A stretch of DNA of 64,000 nt from assembly GCA_035772735.1 (NCBI GenBank), contig JASDFA010000004.1:23578501-23642500 (forward strand), in the 5' to 3' direction. Under the pieces are notes generated by a model. That model saw nothing but the letters and a program-made list of their open reading frames with translations. It had not been told where the DNA came from and did not search any database. Each line of letters starts with the position of its first letter. Position 1 is the first letter of the stretch. The position numbers and the translations under genes were made by a program. Source of the DNA: Datura wrightii. Taxonomy: Eukaryota > Streptophyta > Magnoliopsida > Solanales > Solanaceae. Positions 1 through 11,030 of the stretch are shown here, in pieces.

Positions 1-33
1 GCACCTAACGAAGAAGTGAAATACTTCGATTGA
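1..33 (+). pseudogene. C-terminal end of second (PF20167-type) ORF of copy I, partial
   Basis: The first 33 bases read ten codons ending in EEVKYFD followed by TGA. The same ending (EEVQYFD, stop) closes the second ORF of copy VII at 30661. This is therefore the extreme C-terminus of the corresponding ORF in copy I, with the rest lying left of the window. The family role is unknown; it is the 'putative plant transposon protein domain' type often found in plant LTR elements. Confidence 0.6.
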
Positions 34-1835
34 TCAGGGAGTTTCACCACCTACTCTTGCGCTATGCTGAATTTTTTGAACACTGGGGACAGTGTTCGAT
101 TTAAGTGTGGGGTGGGAGTAGTTAGGTGCTGGTTGTTTTGTTGTTGTTTATGTTTATGTTTTGTTGTTATGCCTGTGAACAATTGTGACCCTGTGATTTT
201 GATGTTTATGTTTTGCATTGTAATTTGGTATTGTAATTAATGTGAAGCTGTTGTGTGTTGTATGGAGTTGTTGTTAGCTGGTTGTGTAAATATTTTTATT
301 TTATCGAAATTATCGATATTTTTAAAATTTTTCGTGAAATCTTTTTTTTTGATTGGGTTTCTCGGCGTTTGTTTTCTGTGCTTTTACCGAGAATAGTCCC
401 CTTGAACCGAAGTCGTAAATAGTGACCGTTCCCTATGATGGATGGATGACGACCGTCTTAAGGGAAATGTAGTCGATAGGAGTAGATTTCTTTTGTTCTT
501 TTTAATCTTTTCTTTTGTTTGTTTATATCCCAAATGTGTCGTTACTTTATGGTTCGGAATTTTGATTGCGTGTTGTACATGATATTTAGAATGCAAAGGT
601 GATTCGTATGAAAGCATGCAACTTTGTAAACATGTTGAGATACCTAGACCGTAGAGTTCGATTTGGTGTGATTGAGGCTTAATGTTTGAATTCTTGTAAT
701 TAGCTGATTGAAAAGTCTGTGAATATGTCTTGAGTTGAGCATGTGCAATGAGAGTGTGGTGAGGTTTCAATTCTTTCATGCTATTGTGAAGTATCTAGAA
801 CTTTCCTGGTGTGTGTACGAAACGAAATGAAGGATATGTATGGTAGGAAAGGATGTAGGCATTTCTTTGATTTAACCAAAAGTTTTTTTTTCATTATCGT
901 ACCTACCTTGAATATACATCCTAGTTAGCCCATTGAGCCTTTAGCCTATTTTTTTTCTTTTGTCGAAAAGGTACAAATCGAGCTTAACCCCTTCTTTTCA
1001 TTATCCGTGAATTTGATCCAAAACTCTTAAGCGCTCAAGAAAAGAAATTTTCCCGTAGTGTCAAGGAGTGGTAATTGGGAAAAGAAAGGAAAAGCGGAAG
1101 CGGTGAAAGTAAAGAAAAGGTCAAAGGTGCACTTGCCGAATTTAATAAAATGAAGATGTATAACTAATCTTTGTTATTAAGTCGAGTGTGCTTAAAGAAA
1201 TGGGAACAAAAATAAAGAAAGGCTTCAAGAAATGGAAGGATGAAGGAAGAAACAATGCCCATAATGTGGTGGGATGTATGGAAAAGCACTTAAGGGTGCT
1301 AGTTGCTATTATTGGTTATCCCAGTATGTACTAGTTTCTTAGCTTACATTACAACCCGTTAAGTCCTACGTGATCTTACATCACTCGTCCTTTTATTAGT
1401 GGAGTAATACACTAGAGGCAAGCTTATGGGTCATGCCATGATGCATGTGAATTCTTTGGGAGAGAGAGCGAAATTGTGTTCATATGCCCCTGCATATAAT
1501 GTTTTTGAGATCATATGATTTAAAAGGGGGAAATTCTCTTGTGTTGTGAGGGCACAGGCTTGACGAGAGATTTAATTTCGTGTCGGATGTCTTGATCAGC
1601 TGATTTGCATGAGTTTGCCGAGATCGAGAGTCAACTCTTGAGTCTAGGAGGTCTTAATGTGTTGAATGTCATTGTATTGATGAGACTATGCATGTTTTCT
1701 TGATGATTTGCTATGTAAATAATCGGTATAACCATAGCATGAATTGTCGAGCCAAAGTAGCTATGGTTGGGTGTCAATTTCATGAGATCTGAGATTATTG
1801 TTCGAGGACGAACAAAGTTTTAAGTGTGGGGTAAG
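34..1835 (+). other. Conserved noncoding 3' region of copy I
   Basis: No credible ORF. It aligns by eye in order with 28777-30660 (reverse complement, copy VII) and with 23157-25112 (copy V). Landmarks are a stem-loop at 78-97 followed by TTAAGTGTGGGGT at 101-113, the conserved string GGATGGATGACGACCGTC near 437-455, a purine-rich stretch around 1080-1260, a second stem-loop at 1798-1815 and TTAAGTGTGGGGT directly before the LTR. Length and order are kept in three copies, which suggests a required cis region rather than filler. Confidence 0.65.
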
Positions 1836-3249
1836 TGATCTTGGGCAGAATTATATGCCCAAGTGATACTCAAATGCTTCATTTCGTCTTGTTTGTCCAT
1901 TGATAATTGTAAATTCTCATGTGATTTGTAGTTAAAATGTGAATTTGTACTAACCAACATGATTAGTATTGTTTTGCAGGAAAAATGTAATTTTAGGAAG
2001 CTAAGATGCATGTTGGGAGAAATTGGGAATGGACTTGGAAGCGAGCAGTGGAAAAGGCCAAGGTCATGCAGCAAATTAAGGGGCTCCGCGATGGAGCCGT
2101 GTCACGCTTCCATCGCGGATGCATTCTGCCCCGGATGATAAAAATAGGCCAAGTTCTAGTGAAGGTCCACGTTGGGGCCGTGGCACGTTGGCCAAGCCCC
2201 GCGTTGCACGTCGTGGCACGTTGGGCATAATTACTTGGAGGACCGGATTCCAGTGAGGGTACGCGTTTGTGGTGTGTCAGGGAGGCAGTGCTCACCGATG
2301 CACTCCGTGACACGTTGCTTGTTATTCCGGAAAAAATTCCCACTAGTATAAATAGCACACTTAGGTTTATTTTTATTTATTCTGACTTGGTTGAGCAAGA
2401 ACGTGGGTTACAGGCAGTTGAGGGGACGAAATTCTTAGGGTTCTTCTCTATCTGTTTCTTCTTTATTTCAATTATTTGTATGATTTACACTCATTTAACG
2501 ATGTTTAATCCCCAAATGAGTGGCTAAATTCACTTCTTGCTGAGGTTAAGAACATTTGTAGTGGAATGTAATTATTGATCATCTTGGTTTTTCATCTTTT
2601 CTTCCATGGTTGTTCTATTAATTCTTGTTCTTACTGCATTAATGTGTGGCCAATATTCATGTATATCTAAAAAATCCGATTTGCGCTCGAAAGAGAAAGA
2701 AATTGGAAAGTTGTGAATTAATAGGATATGATCTCTTCTTCGTTTGGGAAAATTGAGAATTGATTTACCTTCAGAATAGAAATATAGTTGAAAGTCGTAT
2801 TTGTCAATTAAGGAATCGGTTTCATATGGCTAGAACATGAATTTCTTCTTATCACAGAAATGTATGTGGAAGGTTCATGATTCTTAAGTTGGGTTAAATA
2901 CGAGAGTTTTAATCCATAGGCAATAATTCTTGACTAGCAACCGAACGAAAGATTAACCAATTTGTATTAATAAATTGCTTCCCTGCATGTTTGTTTTAGC
3001 CTCAGCATGCTCATTACTATAGTTCAGACTCAAATTGTACATTTGTTTTAGATTAGTATAAATTAGGAAACAAACTCCCAAAATTTCTTTGAAACGGTTG
3101 TCTGCATTATTAGAGTTAGAGTTTATTAACACTTAATCAGATTATTACCTTGGTCCAGTCCCTGTGGGATCGATACTTGGCTACTCTAGCCATTTTACTA
3201 CTTGTTCGACCACGTGCACTTGCGTGTAGGCATTCCAAACCACCGAACA
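1836..3249 (+). repeat. 3' LTR of Athila-like copy I
   Basis: It begins TGATCTTGGGC directly after the polypurine-like TTAAGTGTGGGGTAAG and ends CCGAACA, giving TG..CA termini. It resembles the copy VII LTRs (reverse complement) over most of its length, including the GC-rich block 2080-2320, TATAAATA at 2347-2354 and the terminal CACGTGCACTTGCGTGT. Length is about 1414 bp against 1437-1439 bp in copy VII. The last ~25 bases differ from copy VII, so the exact end is less certain. Confidence 0.7.
2274..2354 (+). promoter_or_regulatory. LTR core promoter: 46-nt inverted-repeat module plus TATA box (copy I)
   Basis: Arms GTGTCAGGGAG (2274-2284) and CTCCGTGACAC (2303-2313) are complementary except for one pair and are separated by exactly 18 nt. 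A TATAAATA box follows at 2347-2354, 33 nt downstream. The same arrangement occurs in copies V, VII and IX. Promoter function is inferred from the TATA box and position within the LTR. Confidence 0.55.
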
Positions 3250-5060
3250 CATTCTGTATATGCTTTGATAGACCCAGGCTCCACTTTATCTTATGTTACA
3301 CCGTTAGTGGCTTGAAAGTTCGGCATCACGCCGGAATTACTTCGGAAACCCCTTTCAGTGTCTACCCCCATCGATGATTCATAGCTAAGAGGGTCTACTG
3401 AGGGTGCACGGTAGAGGTCGTTGGTCGCCATACTTTAGCAGATTTTGGTAGAATTAGAGATGATTGATTTTGATGCAATTATGGGTATGGATTGGCTAGC
3501 TCCATGTTATGCCAATGTAGAATGCTGGACCAATATTTTCCAATTCCACTTTCCTAGGGAGGCAGTACGGGATTGGAAAGGTAGTGCGGCCACGCCAAAA
3601 GGTAGGTTTATTTCCTATCTTTGGGAGAGAAAATTGATAGCAAAGGGATGTATTTATCATATTGTCAGGGTTCAGGATGTCCAAGCAGAATCTTCGACTC
3701 TTTAGTCAATTCCAGTGGTCAATGAATTTCCAGATGTATTCCCAGATGAACTTCCTAGTATTCCCCCCGAACGGGAAATTGACTTTGCAATTGACTTATT
3801 ATCTGGTACACAACCTATATATATTCCTCCATACCGGATTTCTCCTATTGAACTCAGAGAGTTAAAGGAGCAGTTGAAAGATCTACTACATAAGGGCTTT
3901 ATCAGACTGAGTACTTCACCGTAGGGTGCGCCGGTTTTGTTTGTGAGAAAGAAAGATGGCTCCCTTCGCATGTGTATAGAATATCAGTAGCTGAATAAAG
4001 TCACTATCAAAAATATGTACTCGCTTCCCAAAATAGATGATTTGTTTGATCAGTTACAGGGGGCGAAGTGTTTTCCAAGATTGACTTAAGATCGGGGTAC
4101 CATCAGATTCGAGTTTAGGAGAGAGATATTCAAAAAATCGCTTTCAGGACTAGATATGGCCACTTTGAATTTCTAGTCATGTCCTCCGGGTTGACGAATG
4201 CTCCAGCGGTGTTCATGGACTTGATGAATAGTATTTTCAGGCCGTAGCTAGACCTGTTTATGATAGTATTTATTGATGATATTCTGGTGTATCCCGTTTA
4301 GAAGCAGAACATCGGGATCATTTACGGACAGTGCTCTAGATTCTTAGAGATCATCAGTTATATGCACAATTTTCCAAGTGTGAATTTTGGCTGAAATCAA
4401 TAGCCTTTCTGGGTCATGTTGTGTTAGAAGCCCGTATCCAGGTAGACTCCCAAAAGATTGAGGCGGCAAAAACATGCCCTAGGCCGACAACTCCAACTGA
4501 GGTACGCAGTTTGTTGGGATTAGCCGGTTACTATAGGAGGTTTGTAAAAGGGTTTTCTACTCTGTCAGCGCCTTTGACAAAGTTAACTCAGTAAGCAGCC
4601 AAATTTCACTGGACTAAAGCATGTGAACAGAGTTTCTAGGAGCTGAAAAACAGACTAACTTCAGCACATGTATTAACCTTGCCAGAAGGATCAGAGGGTT
4701 ACGCAGTGTACTGTGATACTTTGGGCATAGGGTTAGGATGTGTTCTGAGGCAGCATGGTAAGGTAATTGCTTACGCTTCGAGATAGCCAAGGAAGCATGA
4801 ATAGAACTACCCCATCCATGACCTGGAATTAGCCACGTACATCCATGCCTTAAAAATATGGAGGCACTATCTGTACGGCATTCATGTAAATATTTTCACT
4901 GACCACAAGAGCCTCGAGTATATCTTCACGCAGAAAGAGTTAAATCTACGACAGCGCCACTGGTTAGAATTATTGAAAGACTATGATGTAAATATTTTGT
5001 ATCATCCAGGAAAAGCCAATGTTGTTGTAGATGCCCTCAGTCGCAAATCTATGGGGAGTT
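3250..5060 (+). pseudogene. Protease / reverse transcriptase / RNase H remnant of copy II
   Basis: Broken polyprotein that would mature Gag (protease), copy RNA to DNA (RT) and remove RNA (RNase H). Protease begins at the DPGSTLSY-type site near 3270 and includes IMGMDWL near 3480. RT shows PPYR near 3826, a mutated IDYRQLNK stretch near 3976 and the FIDDI active-site motif near 4270. RNase H shows GLGCVL near 4733, DLELA near 4820 and TDHKSL near 4900. Frames 1 and 2 alternate, and many codons are stops (for example TAG at 3703 replacing a family CAG, and TAG at 3922 replacing a family Trp). Heavily decayed compared with copies IV and IX. Confidence 0.8.
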
Positions 5061-6615
5061 TAGCATACCTGAGGCCAGAACAACGGGAACTAACTCGAGA
5101 ATTACATCAGTTAGCCAATCTGGCCGGACATATAGTAGATTCAGGAGACAGTGGGGCAGTGATCCAAAATACTGCAGTGTTATCATTGGTTGTAGAAGTA
5201 AAAGAGCGGCAGTATGAAGATCCTAACCTAGTTCAATTCAAGAGTAACACTCAGCAAGGGGAAGTAGCAGATTTCAAGGTAACTAGAGATGGAGTTTTAA
5301 GGTATAGGGGCCACCTTTGTATGCCGGATGCGGCAGGGCTTCGCCAGCAGATTATGGGCTAGGTACATTATTCCTATTATTCTCTTCATCCAGGTTCAGC
5401 GAAGATGTACCATGATATAAAATAAATTTATTGGTGGCCACGGATGAAAAAGGAAGTAGCAGAATTTGTTGCGCAATGTCCTAGTTGCCATCAGGTAAAA
5501 GCCGAGCATCAAAAACCCAGTGGATTGACACAAGAAATAGCAGTTCCTATGTGCAAATGGGAGGCGATTAATATGGACTTTGTGATAGGGTTACCTCGTA
5601 CCAGGTGTAAATTTGATTCTATCTGGGTCATCGTTGATAGGTTGACAAAGTCAGCCCACTTCCTGCCAGTTAGGGCTACTTTCTCAGCTAAGGACTATGC
5701 TGAATTGTTTATTGGAGAAATAGTATGATTGCATGGTGTTCCAGTATCAATTATTTCTGACAGAGGGGCACATTTCATAGCTAAATTTTGGCAATCCTGC
5801 TAGAAAGGTCTGGGGACACGGGTTAATTGAGTACCACCTTCCATCCTCAGACAGATGGGCAAGCAGAACACATAATTCAAACGCTCGAAGACATGATACG
5901 AGCGTGTGTTTTAGACTTCAGAGGCAACTGGGATGAGCACTTGCCACTTATTGAATTCACGTACAACAACAGTTACCATTCATCAATTCAGATGGCGCCT
6001 TATGAAGCCTTATATAGAAGGAAGTGCAGATCCCCAGTTGGTTGGTTCGAGGTAGGAGAATCGAGATTGATTGGAATAGATAGTATTTATCAATCTGAAG
6101 AGAAGGTGAAACTTATCATGGAATGCCTGTTAACAGCTTAGAGCCACTGGAAGTCCTATGTTGATGTGCGTAGGAGGAACTTAGAGTTTGATTTGGGTGA
6201 CTGTGTATTCCTGAAGGTTTTGCCGATGAAGGGAGTGATGAGATTTGGTAAGAAGGGAAAGCTTAGCCCAAGGTTTATTGGACCGTATCAAATCCTTCGG
6301 AGGATAGGCCAGGTGGCATATGAGCTAGATCTACCTTCAAAATTAGAATCTGTCCACCCAGTCTTCCATGTATCGATACTATGAAAGTGCATAGGAGATC
6401 CCTCCCGAATTGTGCCAGTTGAGGATGTCCAAATCACTGAAGAGTTAGCTTATGAACAGGTTCCAGTAGCTATATTGGATCAGCAAGTTCACAGGCTGAG
6501 AACTAAAGATGTCACTTTTGTTAAAGTATTGTGGAGGAACAAAAACAGAGAAGAAATGACTTGGGAGGCTGAAGATGATATGAGAACCAGATACCCTCAT
6601 TTGTTTCAGGCTTAG
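5061..6615 (+). pseudogene. Integrase and chromodomain remnant of copy II
   Basis: Broken 3' part of pol. The zinc-binding region with CPSCHQVK lies near 5477. The catalytic core carries the first Asp in MDFVIGLP (~5573), the second in ISDRGAHF (~5752) and the Glu-side region HPQTDGQAE (~5840). The GPYQILRRIG C-terminal motif is near 6280. The final ~65 residues (6412-6615) match the chromodomain-like tail of Tekay elements: AILDQQV, then VLWRNKNREE and TWEAEDDM. Frame changes and stops occur at 5362, 5728, 6141 and 6384. Integrase would insert the cDNA; chromodomains of this family are thought to direct insertion to heterochromatin. Confidence 0.8.
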
Positions 6616-6886
6616 TCCAGACTATGCAGTTAAGGTAAGTTATCGATTTAGTTGCTATTTCATGATTTGTGTTATATATATTGCTCAGTTGACTCTAACC
6701 TTGTGAAATAGTTGTTATGACATTATATAAAGCGCTTGTACGAGACTTTTCTACATTTTGGGGTTTTCAGATAGTCCATGTTACATCGGAACTCTGCCAA
6801 AATTTTTCCAGAATAATAGTCCAAAAAGAGATAAACCCCTGTAAACCGAGTGACATTCGAGGATGAATGTTCTAAAGGGGGGAGGA
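6616..6886 (+). promoter_or_regulatory. 3' untranslated end of copy II with stem-loop and polypurine tract
   Basis: Short noncoding stretch between pol and the 3' LTR. It contains a stem-loop at 6853-6870 (ACATTCG, loop AGGA, TGAATGT with one G-T pair) and then the purine run AAAGGGGGGAGGA at 6874-6886 directly before the LTR. A purine run in this position is the standard primer for plus-strand DNA synthesis in LTR elements. The stem-loop is shared with copies IV and IX. Confidence 0.7.
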
Positions 6887-7170
6887 TGTTACACCCCGTG
6901 AAAGTTAACGAATAGTAGGCTTACACGTGAATTTGAAGTAGACAAAGAGAGTACGATATGCATAAAGAAGCCTCAGAAGTCGGGTCGAACGAGGTCAGGC
7001 CGCAAGGGCCATCGCAATGCGCCATCCTGCCTGTGCTATTGGCAGTGCAGCGCGCCAGGGGGATCAGCACCATGGGAGCACGGCGCGGTAAGGCCTTGGC
7101 GTTATGGCCAGCGCGGGGCGCCGGCCTCTTGGCGCTTTGGTCAGCGCGGGGCGACGCCCAGGCCACCTCC

Positions 7171-7233
<63 letters not shown>

Positions 7234-9054
7234 CTTTGGTTCAATTTTACTTCATTTCAATAGTTCCTCGACCATAAAAGAGAGTGAACGAAGGTTTCAA
7301 ATAACTTTCGTCCGATTACACTACCAAACATCGTCCAAACACCGATTAACTTTGGGTATTGAAGTTTAAGGCCATAGATAGCATCGCTACGGAGTTATTT
7401 TCACAACATTCGCCTGGTGAATCATTGTCCCACCGAGCCAAAGTCATCAGAATTGCGCCAAACTAATTTCTATACGATCACAAGCTTCGAGTAAGCATTT
7501 CTCCCTTCTAGACTTTCGAGAAATAACGAGATTTCGACCGTATTTCGTTAAGTTGAAATATAATTAATATTTATATATAAAGTTTTCCTTTTTACCGTAT
7601 TTAGTATTAAAACCATCCCTATTCTCCCAGTAGCACGTTCTCAGTTGGGAAGAGCTGCTGAAATACATATTGGAACTCGCCAGCTAATCGGGAAGAAGCG
7701 ATTGAGGTATGTTAAGGCAAATTCCTTCAGCAAGTTAGTTCCTATAACATTATAACTCAGTCTAAATCCCAGTAAGTGAATCAAAAGTATGTTAATCATG
7801 AATAGTTGTTATTAGTAGCTGAGACTAGTATTCTACGGTTTGTTTGGGATTTGATTTGCCTATATAGTCCTCCATGACCAACCCCAAGGTTATTAGCTGT
7901 GTCGACGACTTCCAGGGGCGAGATGACGTCGCTCCAAAAAGAGCGACATGTCGTCCAAGAGGGACGAAGATGGGGTCCCAGGTACCCATAGAGTCCATTC
8001 CATGGTTGGACTATTATACATACGTTGTATCAGCACCACACCCCTGATGAGCTTGGTGCCCAGGGTGCAGATATCAGGAGTCCACTGGACTCAGACACAG
8101 CTTTAGTCAGGGGCCGAGCGGGCTCCGTTGCAGACCCAGGGGACTGGTAGGATGGATAGATACCAGTTGACCCATTATGACTTTGTTAGGGGTATATAGA
8201 TTAAAGTGTACTCACCAGGGCTTATGGGGGCCCAGGTGGGTTGTTCAATGTTGGTTGTATCTTTCGGCTTATGGGGGCCAGGTAAGGTTCTTGTTTTCTT
8301 TAGTTATTGTTAGACTAGATAATAGAGAATCCAGCTACTCAGGTATGACTCCTATCCCTTTTCTTTCATTCCTTTTTCAGTTTTATCTTTTATATTTAGT
8401 TATTTACAATTATGGTCTTATATACTTGATACATGTTGTAATGACGCCCTTTTGGGGCACTGCATTACTTGCCTGCAGGTACAGATAAACGAGTAGCAGA
8501 TCCCTCTTAGCTTCCAGCCAGGATTAGCATAAGAGTTGGCTCCTTTCCTCCGGAGCTTATAAATAGAAGGTTTACTCTTTTGATTGTACAGTTTATGGGT
8601 AGGTCGGGGTCTTGTCCTGACCATCGTATTACTCTTAGAGGCTTGCAAATTGATTCTATTTCCCTGTGCTTAGCTGTCGTTGGCCGTGTGGGGGCCGTAT
8701 GTGTTTTATATCGTGTTTTGGCCATGTGGGGCCCTTTTTAGTTGATACTTAGCGGCCTTGTCGGCTATAGATTAGTTTAGCACCGGATTTAAGTTTCATT
8801 CATAACTAGACATCATGGTGGCCTTGTCGGCCGGCATAGGACTCCCTTTGTCTATGTGTTTCTGGTTAGCTGTTTTCCTGTGACAGGTGGCTATAAGGCC
8901 TTATCGGCTGGGGGCTGTATTTACAACCGAGATATAGTCCATTATTTTCTTGAACCCAGAATTAGTATTATCCCTGCACCAGGAGTGCTTAGGCTCAGTT
9001 AGATCTCAGTAGGGCACCAGGTGTAAGTCATGCCTCCCAAGGTAGGGCGTGACA
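6887..9054 (+). repeat. 3' LTR of Tekay-like copy II
   Basis: Starts TGTTACACCCC right after the polypurine tract and ends GGGCGTGACA, giving TG..CA ends; about 2168 bp. The ending block (7860-9054) is similar to 25681-26873 and, in reverse, to the starts of the copy IV and IX LTRs. It contains GC-rich sequence at 6990-7170, a long (AT)n run at 7174-7230 and CA-rich transcript-like sequence further on. ORFs here are chance ORFs. Confidence 0.75.
7174..7230. repeat. (AT)n microsatellite of about 28 units
   Basis: Uninterrupted alternating AT of 57 nt. It lies at the place where related copy IV has a short TATATATAA (13951-13959, opposite strand), so it appears to be an expanded LTR TATA region. 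On both strands it reads as an Ile-Tyr repeat ORF, which is an artefact. Confidence 0.95.
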
Positions 9055-9736
9055 ATTACTTTACGCATGCATGTTCGTAAAGCAAGGTTTGACTCATTTT
9101 TCAGCTTTTTAATATAAATATTATATTCAGCTTTCAGTCATTCGAATCAATCATGATGTTATAAAGCTATGCACAGTCACGTTATTATGAGACTATGATT
9201 TCAGAAAGAATGCATGTATGCCCATCCTCTCATGTTGAAAGCGTATGATATGCATGAAATATTTTAAATGATTTACTTTACTAAAGCAATTTTACTTACC
9301 TTGAATACTCAGTATATTCCACGTACTGAGTGCATACTTTCTATGCTGTATCGTTTCATGATGCAGGATCCGATTCTCAGGTCCAGACCCGCTCATAGTA
9401 ACTTATCAGAGTTAGCACCTGCGTGATTGGTGAATGCTCATCTTTCGAGGACTAGACTTTTAGTTTCTTTTGTGTATTTAAATTTCTGTATTGTTGAGTT
9501 ATTTGGGGGTTTTGTCCCATCAACTCGTCTGGACTAAAGGATTTTCAAAGTTATGTATGTGTTAGCTTCAGATGTTATTCTGACGTTATGCTGAATTAGA
9601 CTTTTGCTAAGTTATATAGATGATTTCTTTAGTTTATCGAATGAGTTAGTTGTACGCTTATGCCATGGGTCGACTTGGGGTCTCTCAGGGTCCCTTGTCC
9701 CGTGTCTACGATCGGGATGTACGCTTGGTCGTGACA
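9055..9736 (+). repeat. 3' portion of 5' LTR of copy III
   Basis: Homologous by eye to 37560-38240: both start with TTACTTTACGCATGCATGTT and run to GTGACA. It is followed by a leader with a primer site, which marks it as the end of a 5' LTR. The left part of this LTR is separated by copy II and lies outside the window. Confidence 0.7.
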
Positions 9737-9946
9737 AACTTTGTATCAAAGCAATAGGTTTGATGTGTCCTAGGGAGTCTGAAAGCCACGTTAGGTAGAG
9801 TCTTTTTCATGGGTATGAAGCGCTCAACACATATGACTAAGAAGCTACTACACATTTTAGGAAATATTCCCTTCTTTCATGATCTATGTCATGCGATGAA
9901 AAGCCTTTCTATCCTTCTAATTCATGCTATTCATGATTACAGAATC
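9737..9946 (+). promoter_or_regulatory. Leader of copy III with initiator-tRNA-Met primer binding site
   Basis: TTGTATCAAAGC at 9741-9752 lies 4 nt after the LTR end and matches the usual TGGTATCAGAGC site (complement of the 3' end of initiator tRNA-Met) with two differences. The remaining leader runs to the first gag ATG at 9947. A decayed primer site agrees with the many stops downstream. Confidence 0.65.
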
Positions 9947-11030
9947 ATGGCACTACGAAGAATGAATGGAAGGAGGAATGGAGGTGGTGAAGGCCACGAG
10001 GATGGAAACAGTTATGGGCATCAACCAGCCCCACCAGTTTAGGAGCCTCAAGCACCGGAGCCAGCCACTCACGCTGAGTTCCGAGCTGCTATTCAGATGA
10101 TGGCGCAGGACTTGACCATTTAGGTCAATCAGTAGGTCATTGTTCATATTCCTCAAAACGGCAATGCAGCAGCGTCCAGAGTCCGAGACTTCTTGAGAAT
10201 GAACCCACCGGAGTTCTTGGGGTCCAAGGTAGATGAGGACCCGCATGATTTCATTGATGAGGTTGTCAAGATCACCCAGGTTATGGGGGTGAGTAGTGTT
10301 GAGTGCGCAGAGTTGGCCTCCTACCAGTTAAACGAGGTTGCACATATTTGGTTCCGCCAGTGGAAGGACAGAAGGGTCGCAGGAAAAGGTCCGATCACAT
10401 AGGAGGAGTTTCAGGTTGCATTCCTAGATCGGTTCTTCCCTCGAGAGATGAGGGAGTTGAAAGCAGTCGAGTTCTTCAATTTAAAGAAAGGACGGATGAT
10501 TTTTTAGGAGTACGCTCTTGAGTTCACCCACCTATCTAAGTATTCCCCATAGTTAATGGCCGACCAGCGGGTGCGGGTGAGAAGATTTGTGCATGGTATA
10601 GCAGGATATTTGGATAAGGACTGCAGAACAACTATTCTCCATCAAGACATGGACTTCCCTCGTATGGTGCTATATGCTCAGCAGATGGAGGCGGCACATT
10701 CGAGGGAGAGGGAGGCCAAGAGGGCTAGGACTAAGGACCACAGATTCTCTCAGCAGAGGTCCGGTGGTGGACACCGATAGCAGACCCACCAGAGATCATC
10801 AGCTCAGCATCTTAAGCGCTAAGTGTGCATTTAGGCCTAGACATGATCAGAGAGGGAGAGCGTCAGGCTCGAGGAGTCATAGCAGTAGGCCCGCAGACTC
10901 TAGCATTCCAACTTGTCACAGGTGCGGCTGAGGGCACACAAGCCACTGTTTGTCAAGGTCAAGAGCGTGTTTTGGATGTGGGCATCCTAGAAATATGCTC
11001 AGAGATTGTCCCGCTGTGAGACAGGATCAG
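9947..11030 (+). pseudogene. Gag remnant of copy III
   Basis: Broken capsid/nucleocapsid gene. It starts at ATG 9947 (MALRRMNG). The retrotransposon gag domain lies at about 10170-10620: VRDFLRMNPPEF, then VAHIWFRQW and LDRFFPREMRELK. In-frame stops are at about 10040, 10120, 10132, 10400, 10506 and 10550. A frameshift near 10790 puts the nucleic-acid-binding knuckle region (about 10905-11010) in another frame. That knuckle reads CFGCGHPRNMLRDC, so the usual His is replaced by Asn. Not functional. Confidence 0.75.

Larger units (their letters stand above)
1..3249 (+). mobile_element. Athila-like LTR retrotransposon copy I, 3' part
   Basis: This is the 3' portion of a Ty3/gypsy Athila-like element that enters from outside the window. 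It holds the last codons of a second ORF (1-33), about 1.8 kb of noncoding DNA (34-1835) and a 3' LTR (1836-3249). Orientation and limits come from comparison with complete copy VII, whose reverse complement matches the same order of parts. The right border falls where LTR-like sequence ends in CCGAACA and Tekay-like protease sequence starts, so copy I is inserted in copy II. Borders are read by eye and may be off by a few bases. Confidence 0.75.
3250..9054 (+). mobile_element. Tekay/Del-like chromovirus copy II, 5'-truncated by insertion
   Basis: Ty3/gypsy chromovirus remnant on the plus strand. It has protease, RT, RNase H, integrase and a chromodomain-like C-terminus (3250-6615), then a polypurine tract and a 3' LTR (6887-9054). 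The 5' LTR, gag and start of protease lie left of inserted copy I, outside the window. The base pattern after its end, ATTAC at 9055-9059, is the probable target duplication: the homologous LTR at 37560 is uninterrupted at the same place. Many in-frame stops make it inactive. Confidence 0.8.

Noticed and set aside
2006..2527. Plus-strand ORFs in the copy I LTR
   Set aside because: They overlap the promoter inverted repeats and TATA box and show no domain or conservation as protein.
6921..7263. ORFs on both strands with an Ile-Tyr repeat
   Set aside because: They are readings of an (AT)n microsatellite and the GC-rich LTR block; they occur on both strands.
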